A stretch of 9,391 nucleotides of DNA from Dehalococcoidia bacterium. Lineage in GTDB: Bacteria > Chloroflexota > Dehalococcoidia > Dehalococcoidales > UBA5760. Positions within the stretch are counted from its first letter, which is position 1. The number at the start of each line of letters is the position of its first letter. Position numbers and translations under genes: made by a program. Where the stretch lies: NCBI GenBank assembly GCA_011176655.1, contig DUEB01000026.1, positions 1-9,391 on the forward strand. Reading direction: 5' to 3'. Below, in pieces: positions 1 to 6,082 of the stretch. The notes beneath the pieces are model-generated. The model saw only the letters and a list, made by a program, of their open reading frames with translations, had not been told where the DNA came from and did not search any database.

Positions 1-2388
1 CGTCAGGGCGAGAGCCATAACCTTGGCTCAGCCGACCAGAGCCTGGGCGCTACCAGCGTCCTGGCGGCACTGGAGCAGGCAAGTCAAGATGGCGGCTTCA
101 GCTACGAGGTGAAAGATGGCTATTTCCCCGGGATGGGCCTCTTTATATTCTCCGTCGACGGACTTACCGGAAGCGGCGCCGTGGGCTGGAACTACCGGGT
201 GTGGAACGACAGCCATGCCTACAACCCCAGTCTAGCCTCGGAAATGTTCCTGCTGGGTTACGATACCATGCCCCTCTCCCCACCCCACAACCAGGTTCTG
301 TTCTACTGGGGCTACGGCTCCGACTGCTACCCGATGAGAATAAGCCCGGACGACGATAGTGTGGGTAAGGGAGAGGAGTTCACCCTCACCGCCGAGTATT
401 ACTTTACCTCGGGCTGGGGCGGCTTCGGCAGCTGGCAGGCACTGCCCGAGGCCACTGTCGAAGTCGGCGGCGAGACCTTTACCACCGATGACAGCGGCGA
501 GGTAACCATCTTTATGGAGAGCAGCGGGGACTACCCCCTCTACGCCAGCAAGGGCTTCGACGGCAGCAAGTTCTACATCCCCAGCGACACCCTGACCGAA
601 GTGAGCGTATCCGGCGGGGATAGCTCGGAGTGGTGGTCTCAAAGCGCCCTGAGTGATTTCAGCGGGGGTGACCAGACCCGGGTGGATACCTCAGTCAGCC
701 CCGGAGACGTTGTGCTGGCTACCGGGGGCACAGTAAGCGACGACTACATCCTGGACGACGCCACTGCCACCCTGGGCGGGGAGCACTTCTACGACCAGTT
801 TAAGCTCATAAACGGGGCTACCCTGAATGTGCCCCCGGGTGAAATACTGCGGGTACACGCTAACTACATTGAAATAGACAGCTCATCGAGCATAAATGCC
901 GACGGCAAGGGCTACCAGGGCGGCAGCGGGGGCGCGGAGAACGGTGACGACGGCTTTGGGCTGGGGGCTGGCTTCGGCGGTATCTACCTGGACAGCCACA
1001 GCACCGGCGGTGGCGGGGCTGGCGCCGGCCACGGCGGAAGGGGCGGCTACGGCGGCCACGGGGCGGATGGCACCACCGACGACAGGTCAACCGTCGGCGG
1101 TACATACGGCGCAAACTGCCGAGGGGGTGATGACTCCTTCTATCTGGGCTCGGGGGGGGCCGGCGGCGCCGGTAACGGCACCGCTTCCGGTGGGAACGGC
1201 GGTGCCGGCGGTGGCTGCGTGGTCCTGGAGAGCATGGACCTGGTAGCCGACCCCAGCCTGATAATAAACGGCAGTATCACTGCCGAGGGTGAGGATGGCT
1301 TAAGCGGTGCGGCTACAGGTTGCGGTGGGGGCGGCGGTGGCAGCGGCGGCACCATACTGATAAAGGGGAAAAATATATTCATCGACGACGGCATGCTGAG
1401 CGTGGCCGCCGGGTACGGCGGTAGCGGCGGTAGCGATGGCGGCGGCGGCGGTGGTGGAGGCGGCGGGCACATCAAGGTGTTCTTCGAGAGCTGTGCTGAC
1501 TCACTAGGTCACGACCGCAGTTATGGAAGCGGCGGCAGCGGGGCGGACAGCGGTCAGGACGGGATGCTCGGCACCGGTCCCTACCACGTAAACGGACTAC
1601 ATCCCAAATACTGGTATGACTATACCTACTACGACAAGACCTACTCGCCAGTCCTGACCTATCATGATGACGGAGTGTTTATCTCCGAAGGCTATGACAC
1701 CAGCTACCCCTCCACCGACTTCGGCAAGATACTCTGGTGCGCCACCAGCTCTCCGGCAACAGAGGTAAAATTCCAGATTGCCACCAACACCGATAACGCC
1801 ACCTGGAATTTTGTCGGCCCGGACGGTACGGCAGGCACCTACTACACGACCAGCGGTAGTGATATTCATTCGGGGCATGACGGCGACCGCTACATCAAAT
1901 ACAAGGCTTTCTTCACGACAACGAACCCGGGAGAGACCGCCATCTTGAGCAAGGTAGGCATCACCTTTACCGAGGGCGGCATTACCGAAATCATCTCCTT
2001 TACGGTAACCGACTATGGTGATAATGGTATTCAGTTCGGCTCTCTCGACCCGGGGGAGACCGACCGGCCGGCGGACTGGGCGGGTGAGCAGGGGACGGTC
2101 ACCATTACCATCGGCCAGGAGACCAATGTGGACGTGAACGTCCAGGTAATGGGCACCGACTTTAGCGGCAGCACGGGCACTATCCCCATCGGCAGCGTGA
2201 AATATGACGCCGATAGCGACCCCGGTGGAGCAGATACGCTGACTGGTAGCTACGTTACCTGGTATCCGGTGGGGGCGCCTAGTGAAGACCACGTGACCCA
2301 GGTCTATTACTGGATAACTATCCCTCCGGGGCAGCTACCGGGGGACTACACGAGCACCTTTTACTACCAGGCTGTTAAATCTTCGTAG
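1..2388 (+). CDS. Large secreted multidomain surface protein (DUF4430, Ig-like, Gly-rich, C-terminal beta-domain), 5' partial
   Basis: The frame is open from base 1 with no stop, so the GTG at 109 is not a credible start: the codons before it belong to the DUF4430 domain (visible residues 1-106, with TSVLAALEQA, then GLFIFSVDG, GWNYRVW and VLFYWG). An Ig-like or carboxypeptidase-regulatory-like domain follows (about 114-205, with ATVEVGGETFTTDDSGEV). Next come a beta-rich stretch (207-303), a glycine-rich region (304-525), a beta-domain containing RYIKYKAFF (540-660), and a C-terminal domain (666-795) that recurs in the protein at 3002-3496. No sortase motif, C-terminal membrane segment or catalytic motif is visible. 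The N-terminus, presumably with a signal peptide and perhaps an alpha/alpha barrel, lies outside the window. It is probably an extracellular ligand-binding or structural protein. The family assignment of the first domain is confident; the overall role is inferred. Confidence 0.85.
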   Translation, partial: RQGESHNLGSADQSLGATSVLAALEQASQDGGFSYEVKDGYFPGMGLFIFSVDGLTGSGAVGWNYRVWNDSHAYNPSLASEMFLLGYDTMPLSPPHNQVLFYWGYGSDCYPMRISPDDDSVGKGEEFTLTAEYYFTSGWGGFGSWQALPEATVEVGGETFTTDDSGEVTIFMESSGDYPLYASKGFDGSKFYIPSDTLTEVSVSGGDSSEWWSQSALSDFSGGDQTRVDTSVSPGDVVLATGGTVSDDYILDDATATLGGEHFYDQFKLINGATLNVPPGEILRVHANYIEIDSSSSINADGKGYQGGSGGAENGDDGFGLGAGFGGIYLDSHSTGGGGAGAGHGGRGGYGGHGADGTTDDRSTVGGTYGANCRGGDDSFYLGSGGAGGAGNGTASGGNGGAGGGCVVLESMDLVADPSLIINGSITAEGEDGLSGAATGCGGGGGGSGGTILIKGKNIFIDDGMLSVAAGYGGSGGSDGGGGGGGGGGHIKVFFESCADSLGHDRSYGSGGSGADSGQDGMLGTGPYHVNGLHPKYWYDYTYYDKTYSPVLTYHDDGVFISEGYDTSYPSTDFGKILWCATSSPATEVKFQIATNTDNATWNFVGPDGTAGTYYTTSGSDIHSGHDGDRYIKYKAFFTTTNPGETAILSKVGITFTEGGITEIISFTVTDYGDNGIQFGSLDPGETDRPADWAGEQGTVTITIGQETNVDVNVQVMGTDFSGSTGTIPIGSVKYDADSDPGGADTLTGSYVTWYPVGAPSEDHVTQVYYWITIPPGQLPGDYTSTFYYQAVKSS
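910..1569 (+). repeat. Glycine-rich low-complexity region inside the large surface protein
   Basis: About 220 codons are dominated by GG, GGA, GGS and GGT units in several blocks, separated by short non-repetitive strands such as VLESMDLVADPSLIINGSI and TILIKGKNIFI. A run of about ten consecutive Gly codons sits at 1438-1467. The alternation of Gly-rich loops with hydrophobic beta-strand-like segments suggests a long, thin, solenoid-like or flexible extracellular spacer rather than pure disorder. The GGC/GGT bias makes this the most GC-rich part of the window and generates spurious Pro-rich and Arg-rich frames on either strand. Confidence 0.85.
1996..2385 (+). other. C-terminal beta-sandwich domain shared with the secreted protein at 3002-3496
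   Basis: This domain lines up by eye with residues 42-164 of the small protein downstream. Shared landmarks in the same order are VTD..G..FGSL.PG, GTDFS, Y.PVG, a Y-[HY]-W-[LI]-[ST]-IP..GQ motif and a final YTSTF.Y. Its position at the extreme C-terminus of a long secreted protein, with a free-standing copy next door, is typical of surface-attachment or polymerisation domains. No specific Pfam name is claimed. Confidence 0.75.
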
Positions 2389-2405
2389 CGGAGGAAACTA
2401 CTGGA

Positions 2406-2918
2406 GTGAAGCTGAGAAATGGTTTAGCCGTCGCCCTGGCCGGGATGCTGGTGGCGCTGTCGCTTCCCGTGGCGCCGGTAATGGCCGGCGATGAGACTGC
2501 CACCGAAGCCGAGGTCGAGGTGCTGCCCGGGGCAGACCTGAGCTACGGCGCCAGGGTGGTTAAGTCCCGGTTTACCCTGCTGTCCAGGCGGGCGCTGGGC
2601 GAGCCTGACGGCCGGGGGGCCTCCATTCTCTGGAAGGGCTGGGTAGTCATCAAGCTAGAGAGCAGAATTCCTGACGCTAATAAGATAAGCATCTGGGCGG
2701 GCCGGCTGGGGTGGTCGTCCGTCAGCATGAAAATATACGCATCGGCCGACGGCAGAAGGTGGAGAAAGGTGGGTAGCGCCCGGGTGAGGTCGACACATTT
2801 CCAGAGGTACGATTTCAGCGGCCGCTTCGGGGAAGTCAGGTATATCAAGGTCGTCTGGAGCGGCGGGCGTTGGTCGTGGCTGCGCCTCGATGCCGTCGGC
2901 GCGGAAGGAGGTGATTAG
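2406..2918 (+). CDS. Small secreted protein with discoidin (F5/8-type)-like domain
   Basis: The GTG start at 2406 follows a GGAGG at 2390-2394 and lies 17 bases after the upstream stop, so the gene is probably co-transcribed with the large surface protein. Residues 1-27 form a signal peptide ending APVMA before GDE; the mature protein is about 143 residues. The pattern ALGEPDG (63-69), WVVIKLESRIPDANKISIW (79-97), IYASADGRRWRKVG (110-123), YDFSGRFGEVRYIKV (135-149) and LRLDAVGAEG (159-168) follows the usual order of discoidin-like modules: an exposed ligand loop, a strand with DG..W, then VRYI.V and LDAV.A. Such modules bind carbohydrate or other surface ligands. The mature chain is rich in Arg, Lys and Trp, consistent with binding an acidic or polysaccharide partner (inference). 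It has no membrane anchor. The ligand is unknown. Confidence 0.75.
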   Translation: MKLRNGLAVALAGMLVALSLPVAPVMAGDETATEAEVEVLPGADLSYGARVVKSRFTLLSRRALGEPDGRGASILWKGWVVIKLESRIPDANKISIWAGRLGWSSVSMKIYASADGRRWRKVGSARVRSTHFQRYDFSGRFGEVRYIKVVWSGGRWSWLRLDAVGAEGGD

Positions 2919-2962
2919 AGCGAGCAGATTAGATTGAATAGATTAAATAATCCTTTAGGCAC

Positions 2963-2980
2963 CAGGGTAAGAACTCCCTG
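2963..2980 (+). other. Small hairpin in the leader of the 3002 gene
   Basis: CAGGG (2963-2967) can pair with CCCTG (2976-2980) across an 8-base loop. The hairpin lies just upstream of the ribosome binding site in an otherwise AT-rich 83-base gap. It could protect or modulate the mRNA 5' end; no riboswitch class was recognised. Confidence 0.35.
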
Positions 2981-2990
2981 AATCGAAAGA

Positions 2991-2995
2991 GGAGG
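2991..2995 (+). promoter_or_regulatory. Strong ribosome binding site for the 3002 gene
   Basis: GGAGG, within AGAGGAGGAAAAAC, lies 6 bases before the ATG at 3002, followed by an AAAAAG second and third codon pair. This fixes the start and suggests high translation. Confidence 0.8.
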
Positions 2996-3001
2996 AAAAA
3001 C

Positions 3002-3496
3002 ATGAAAAAGCTACTTATTTCTTTAGCGGTGGTCGGTGTCCTGGTCGGGCTGATGGCGGCGCCGGTCATGGCGGAAGATGTAGGTGAAGTAGGTAAAACG
3101 GCTTCCGTGACGGTTAACGCTTATAAGTCCGTTACGGTAACCGACAACGGTAGTCCTGGTCTTGATTTCGGAAGTCTAACACCGGGCACCGAAGACGAGC
3201 CCGAAGCTGCTTCTCCGTCACTCACGATAGCCGCTGCCGTCGAGAACAATGGTAATGTTGCCGTATCCATTAAAGGAACCGATTTCTCCGATGGTGGCAG
3301 TAATAGCTTTGACATTGAAAACGCTACCTGGAACACTAGTGACGAGACCGGTTCAGATCAGGATATGTTAGAGACCTACGCCCCGGTTGGTACCCTACCT
3401 GCCAGTACGAGCCTTAGCATCTATCATTGGCTCAGCATTCCTGGTGGACAGGCGGCAGCCAGTTATACAAGCACTTTCACCTATAAGACGGAATAA
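3002..3496 (+). CDS. Small secreted protein consisting of the shared C-terminal beta-domain (WxL-like by analogy)
   Basis: ATG start with a strong ribosome binding site. Residues 1-24 are a signal peptide (MKKLLISL..., cleavage after APVMA); the mature protein is about 140 residues. Almost all of it (42-164) is the same domain that ends the large surface protein at 1996-2385, including FGSL.PG, GTDFS, Y.PVG, YHWLSIP.GQ and YTSTF.Y. A free-standing copy alongside a large protein carrying the same domain recalls small and large WxL proteins of Firmicutes, whose domain attaches non-covalently to the cell wall. The classical W-x-L motifs are not evident, so this is an analogy of layout and fold pattern, not a family assignment. 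Codon use is visibly more AT-rich than in the neighbours. It is probably an abundant surface component. Confidence 0.8.
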   Translation: MKKLLISLAVVGVLVGLMAAPVMAEDVGEVGKTASVTVNAYKSVTVTDNGSPGLDFGSLTPGTEDEPEAASPSLTIAAAVENNGNVAVSIKGTDFSDGGSNSFDIENATWNTSDETGSDQDMLETYAPVGTLPASTSLSIYHWLSIPGGQAAASYTSTFTYKTE

Positions 3497-3515
3497 GGTT
3501 TAAGGTAGCATAGAC

Positions 3516-4259
3516 ATGAAAAAGATTTGCCTGTTTGCGCTAGCGGCGCTGCTGCTTCTGGCACTGCCATTACCGGCATATGCGGATGAGCCGGCCAAGT
3601 ACAACTTCGCCAGCGCCCAGGGCGATAAGGAGCTAACAGTTACGCCCGGAGGCGAGGTTCGGGGCGACCTCTACTTCTACAATATCGACGGTAACCGCAT
3701 CACCCACCTCAACCTTGAGGTAGGCCAGGCGCCGGATAACTGGGAGGTGGCCGTTGAGCCCCCGCTCTCCGAGACGCAGGTTCTGATCAGCGGCCTGCCG
3801 GTAACGGTGGCGGAGAACCTATACGTGGAGCCCTGGGAACTGCTCTCCGAAGAGCCGCAGACCGTGCCCGAAGGCATGGTATCCATCAAGGTGCCGGGGC
3901 GGGGCTACACGCTGGGTAAGCTCGCCCAGGTGGTGATCATGGTGCCGGAGTCGGTAGCTCTGGGCAGCACGGGCGAGATAACCATCGCCGCCGAGGCCTC
4001 CTGGCTGGGTCAGACCGGGGCGGCCGCCGTCAAACAGGCAAGGGACTTCGAGTTCACCGTGACCGTGGTCTCGGAGTCAGAGGAATTTACTGAAGTGATT
4101 GTCGGTGAGGATGGCAGCGGCACGGTCAGCACTAACGGGGCTACCCAAGCAGCCGTAGCCCGGTGGTGGCCGGCGCTTATCGGCGGTGCCGCCGCGGCTA
4201 TTATTGCCGGGGTGGTCGTCTCACGGCGCCGCGCCGCGAAGAAGAGGGCGCTTCGTTAG
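3516..4259 (+). CDS. Secreted type I membrane protein with beta-sandwich ectodomain
   Basis: ATG start 19 bases after the preceding stop, with only a modest AAGG (3502-3505) as ribosome binding site, so it is probably translated less than its neighbour. Residues 1-23 are a signal peptide (cleavage after AYA). The ectodomain (24-190) is beta-rich; the first part, TVTPGGEVRGDLYFYN followed by PDNWEVAVEPP, resembles Ig-like NEW3-type domains (NPCBM-associated). A Gly/Ser/Thr-rich linker (198-212) leads to a single membrane segment (about 217-235) and a basic cytoplasmic tail (SRRRAAKKRALR). This signal peptide, Ig-like ectodomain, membrane segment and basic tail layout is that of the membrane partners encoded with WxL surface proteins (DUF916/DUF3324 type). 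Homology to them is not established here. It could anchor the two proteins sharing the C-terminal domain. Confidence 0.75.
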   Translation: MKKICLFALAALLLLALPLPAYADEPAKYNFASAQGDKELTVTPGGEVRGDLYFYNIDGNRITHLNLEVGQAPDNWEVAVEPPLSETQVLISGLPVTVAENLYVEPWELLSEEPQTVPEGMVSIKVPGRGYTLGKLAQVVIMVPESVALGSTGEITIAAEASWLGQTGAAAVKQARDFEFTVTVVSESEEFTEVIVGEDGSGTVSTNGATQAAVARWWPALIGGAAAAIIAGVVVSRRRAAKKRALR

Positions 4260-4544
4260 CCGCCGCAGCTTCCCGACTACTGGCTGTACTGCGACTGATA
4301 ACCTGCGAAAGGGGGTGACTAAAAAGATTAAAACAGAATATAAGTAACGCCGCAGGCATAACCGTTTTCACACGTCCTGAAAACTAAAGCTTACGGCGCT
4401 ACTGCCACCACAATCGCACACCTACCGGAAAGTGATAGGAACGATAATTTTATGTTACTTAATGGCATGTATTGTAAGTCAGCGCGGTTGTGTAATCAAG
4501 CACTATGAGACAGGTTGAGAACAAATAGCAAAGGGAGAAACAAG
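4260..4544 (+). promoter_or_regulatory. Structured 285-base leader/intergenic region upstream of the barrel protein gene
   Basis: No gene is visible. The region can form several RNA hairpins: a perfect 7-bp stem GTTTTCA/TGAAAAC (4364-4370 with 4378-4384), enclosed by CGCCG/CGGCG (4348-4352 with 4394-4398). A competing pair is CCTGCG/CGCAGG (4302-4307 with 4351-4356), which shares bases 4351-4352 with the outer stem, so the two are mutually exclusive. CGCCGCAG occurs twice in direct orientation (4261-4268 and 4348-4355). The mix of alternative pairings and long leader would suit a cis-regulatory RNA or promoter region. I looked for cobalamin and c-di-GMP riboswitch landmarks and found no convincing match. 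No clear sigma-70 promoter pair could be assigned. Confidence 0.4.
4533..4537 (+). promoter_or_regulatory. Ribosome binding site deciding the 4545 start
   Basis: GGGAG lies 7 bases before the ATG at 4545. An in-frame TTG at 4515 lacks a comparable site and would add ten polar and basic residues in front of the signal peptide, so 4545 is preferred. Confidence 0.75.
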
Positions 4545-5864
4545 ATGAGAGGTAAAAAACTAGGTAAGCCTCTAATCGGCATATTGCTGGTATCTACCCT
4601 GATGGTAACCGCCTTTGCCACTCCGGCTCTGGCTAATGGAGATTTTCCGCTGGAACCAGACGACCCGGTGATTACCGATGCCGTGGGTTTTCTGGGCAGT
4701 GACGCAGTCCAAGACCCGGCTACCGGTGCTATCGGCACCTACAGTGATTCCGGCTGGGCAATCATGGCTATCGCCGCCGCCGGTGAAGACCCTAATGATT
4801 TCGGCGACCCCTCGCTTGTTGACTATGTGAAGGATAACGCTGCTTTACTGGCCAGTGAGTTCAACATGGGCACCGCCCTTGCCAGGATAGTGCTGGCTGC
4901 GGTAGCTGCCTGTGAGGACCCCTCCGCCTTCGGCCCCGGCGACCCGACCTACCCTCCTGGCGGAGACTATATCTCCGCACTGAAGGCGCTCCATAACGGT
5001 GAGCAGTTCACCGATGGCCTTGGGGCTGAGGACACCCTCAACGACGACCTGTGGGGCCTATTAGCTCTGGCTGCGGCCGGCGAAGACCCTGATTCTGATA
5101 TCGTGACCAGCACCGTTAACTTCATCCTGTTCCACCAGAACGATGACGGCGGCTGGGGCTGGGCTACGACAGATAACCTGTATTATTCGGGGAGCGATGT
5201 CGATGACACCGCTGCCGGTATCATGGCACTGGCAGCTGTCGGCTTCGACATGACATTAGCGGAGATTCAGCACCCTGATTACGGTGCCCTCGCTTATCTC
5301 CGAAACAATCAGGATGCCTCCGGCGGCTTCCTCTCCTGGGGTGCTGTCAGCCTGGCATCAACTACCTGGGCGGTTGATGCTATCGTGGCTGCCGTCGGCA
5401 ACCCCACCGATGCCCAATGGGCGCCGGACGGAATCAACCCGGTTGAATTCATCATGACCTATCGTAATCCCAGCGACGGTTCCTTCCTTGATTCGGGGGC
5501 CTATTCGCCAAATCCCCAGAAAGACACCTCCGATGCCCTGATGGCTCTTACCGGCAGCTTCTTTCCCATTACCCCCGAGTGTGCCGAGTTTGTCTTTGAA
5601 GACCCCCGCCGCGGCACCAAGCTGGCCATCATCGATAGCGATGCGCATACCTTCTGCTTCACCGCTCCCGATGGTTATAGCTCCGGAGTGATAAAGGCTA
5701 AATACATGAGGGTTAGAAGGGGACAGTTTACCATTATCCACAATGACAGAAAGGTCACCGCCACCTTCCGCGGCAACATTAAGCGGGACTGGTGTCTGGG
5801 CCTGGTGTGGGACAAGGTTAATCGCAGGTTCTACATCATCAGAGACCCGCGTGGAGTAGAGTAG
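4545..5864 (+). CDS. Secreted alpha6/alpha6-barrel protein (terpene-cyclase/prenyltransferase-like repeats, transcobalamin-like)
   Basis: Residues 1-30 are a signal peptide (cleavage after ATPALA); the full protein is 439 residues. Residues 41-338 form six helical-hairpin units, each closing with an alanine/leucine-rich helix: WAIMAIAAAGEDP, ARIVLAAVAACEDP, LWGLLALAAAGEDP, AAGIMALAAVG, WAVDAIVAAVGNP and ALMALTGSF. Units 4 to 6 carry the GG[WF]-type turns of squalene-cyclase/prenyltransferase repeats (DDGGWGW, DASGGF, PSDGSF). Six hairpins match the alpha6/alpha6 barrel of intrinsic factor and transcobalamin. A DVDDTA string (218-223) resembles the acid motif of class II terpene cyclases, but a signal peptide and the context argue for a binding protein. 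Residues 345-439 are a separate beta-rich domain with three cysteines that I do not recognise. There is no membrane anchor. The gene stands alone between a leader and a hairpin terminator. The ligand is unproven; corrinoid is the favoured guess. Confidence 0.85.
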   Translation: MRGKKLGKPLIGILLVSTLMVTAFATPALANGDFPLEPDDPVITDAVGFLGSDAVQDPATGAIGTYSDSGWAIMAIAAAGEDPNDFGDPSLVDYVKDNAALLASEFNMGTALARIVLAAVAACEDPSAFGPGDPTYPPGGDYISALKALHNGEQFTDGLGAEDTLNDDLWGLLALAAAGEDPDSDIVTSTVNFILFHQNDDGGWGWATTDNLYYSGSDVDDTAAGIMALAAVGFDMTLAEIQHPDYGALAYLRNNQDASGGFLSWGAVSLASTTWAVDAIVAAVGNPTDAQWAPDGINPVEFIMTYRNPSDGSFLDSGAYSPNPQKDTSDALMALTGSFFPITPECAEFVFEDPRRGTKLAIIDSDAHTFCFTAPDGYSSGVIKAKYMRVRRGQFTIIHNDRKVTATFRGNIKRDWCLGLVWDKVNRRFYIIRDPRGVE

Positions 5865-5877
5865 CATCATTTATCGA

Positions 5878-5926
5878 CCAGGGGATAATGAATCGGGAGC
5901 TGCCTAAAAACAGCTCCCGCCCCTGG
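5878..5926 (+). terminator. Nested hairpin after the barrel gene
   Basis: CGGGAGCTG (5894-5902) pairs perfectly with CAGCTCCCG (5911-5919) around the loop CCTAAAAA. It is enclosed by CCAGGGG (5878-5884) pairing with CCCCTGG (5920-5926), with a 9-base bulge on the left arm. It begins 14 bases after the stop codon. No T-run follows, so it is either a terminator of unusual form or a 3'-end stability element. Confidence 0.65.
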
Positions 5927-6026
5927 CCAACACACAGCTAGCGCCATTTCAGCCTGGGCAGCGATGGCGGTAACTGCCAAAGAAAGCCAGAGTGGTGAGA
6001 TTATATCGTCAGCACCCGGTATTGTC

Positions 6027-6055
6027 AAACAACAGCCGGGGAGAGACGGTTGTTT
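6027..6055 (+). other. Hairpin in the leader of the right-hand operon
   Basis: AAACAAC (6027-6033) pairs with GTTGTTT (6049-6055) over a 15-base loop that can add two inner C-G pairs. It lies 17 bases upstream of the GGAGG ribosome binding site of the 6083 gene. No known regulatory RNA family is recognised. Confidence 0.4.
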
Positions 6056-6072
6056 CTGGCTACCATCGGTTT

Positions 6073-6077
6073 GGAGG
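6073..6077 (+). promoter_or_regulatory. Ribosome binding site deciding the 6083 start
   Basis: GGAGG is 5 bases before the ATG at 6083. The longer in-frame TTG start at 6050 lies inside the right arm of a hairpin and has no such site, so the ATG is chosen. Confidence 0.75.
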
Positions 6078-6082
6078 TTTGC

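Noticed and set aside
109..111. GTG as start of the large surface protein
   Set aside because: The frame is open to base 1 and the upstream codons encode the conserved opening helix of the DUF4430 domain; the true start is outside the window.
1140..1475. Minus-strand proline-rich frame, and related frames at 860-1114 (-) and 896-1246 (+)
   Set aside because: They are shadows of the Gly-rich coding region: GGN codons read as Pro, Arg or Ala in other frames. No ribosome binding site or plausible protein.
1597..2292. Minus-strand open frame of 231 codons
   Set aside because: Lies wholly opposite well-supported domains of the large surface protein; composition is low-structure and no family is recognisable.
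2916..2984. Short open frame from TTG in the 2919-3001 gap
   Set aside because: Only about 15 codons, spaced too far from the nearby AAGGAGG string, with no recognisable peptide.
4260..4544. Cobalamin or c-di-GMP riboswitch
   Set aside because: Partial look-alike strings (CTGCGAAAG, GGGGGTGACT, CTACTGCC) exist, but the ordered core elements of either class could not be found.
4501..4544. TTG at 4515 as start of the barrel protein
   Set aside because: The ATG at 4545 has a well-spaced GGGAG and gives a normal signal peptide directly.
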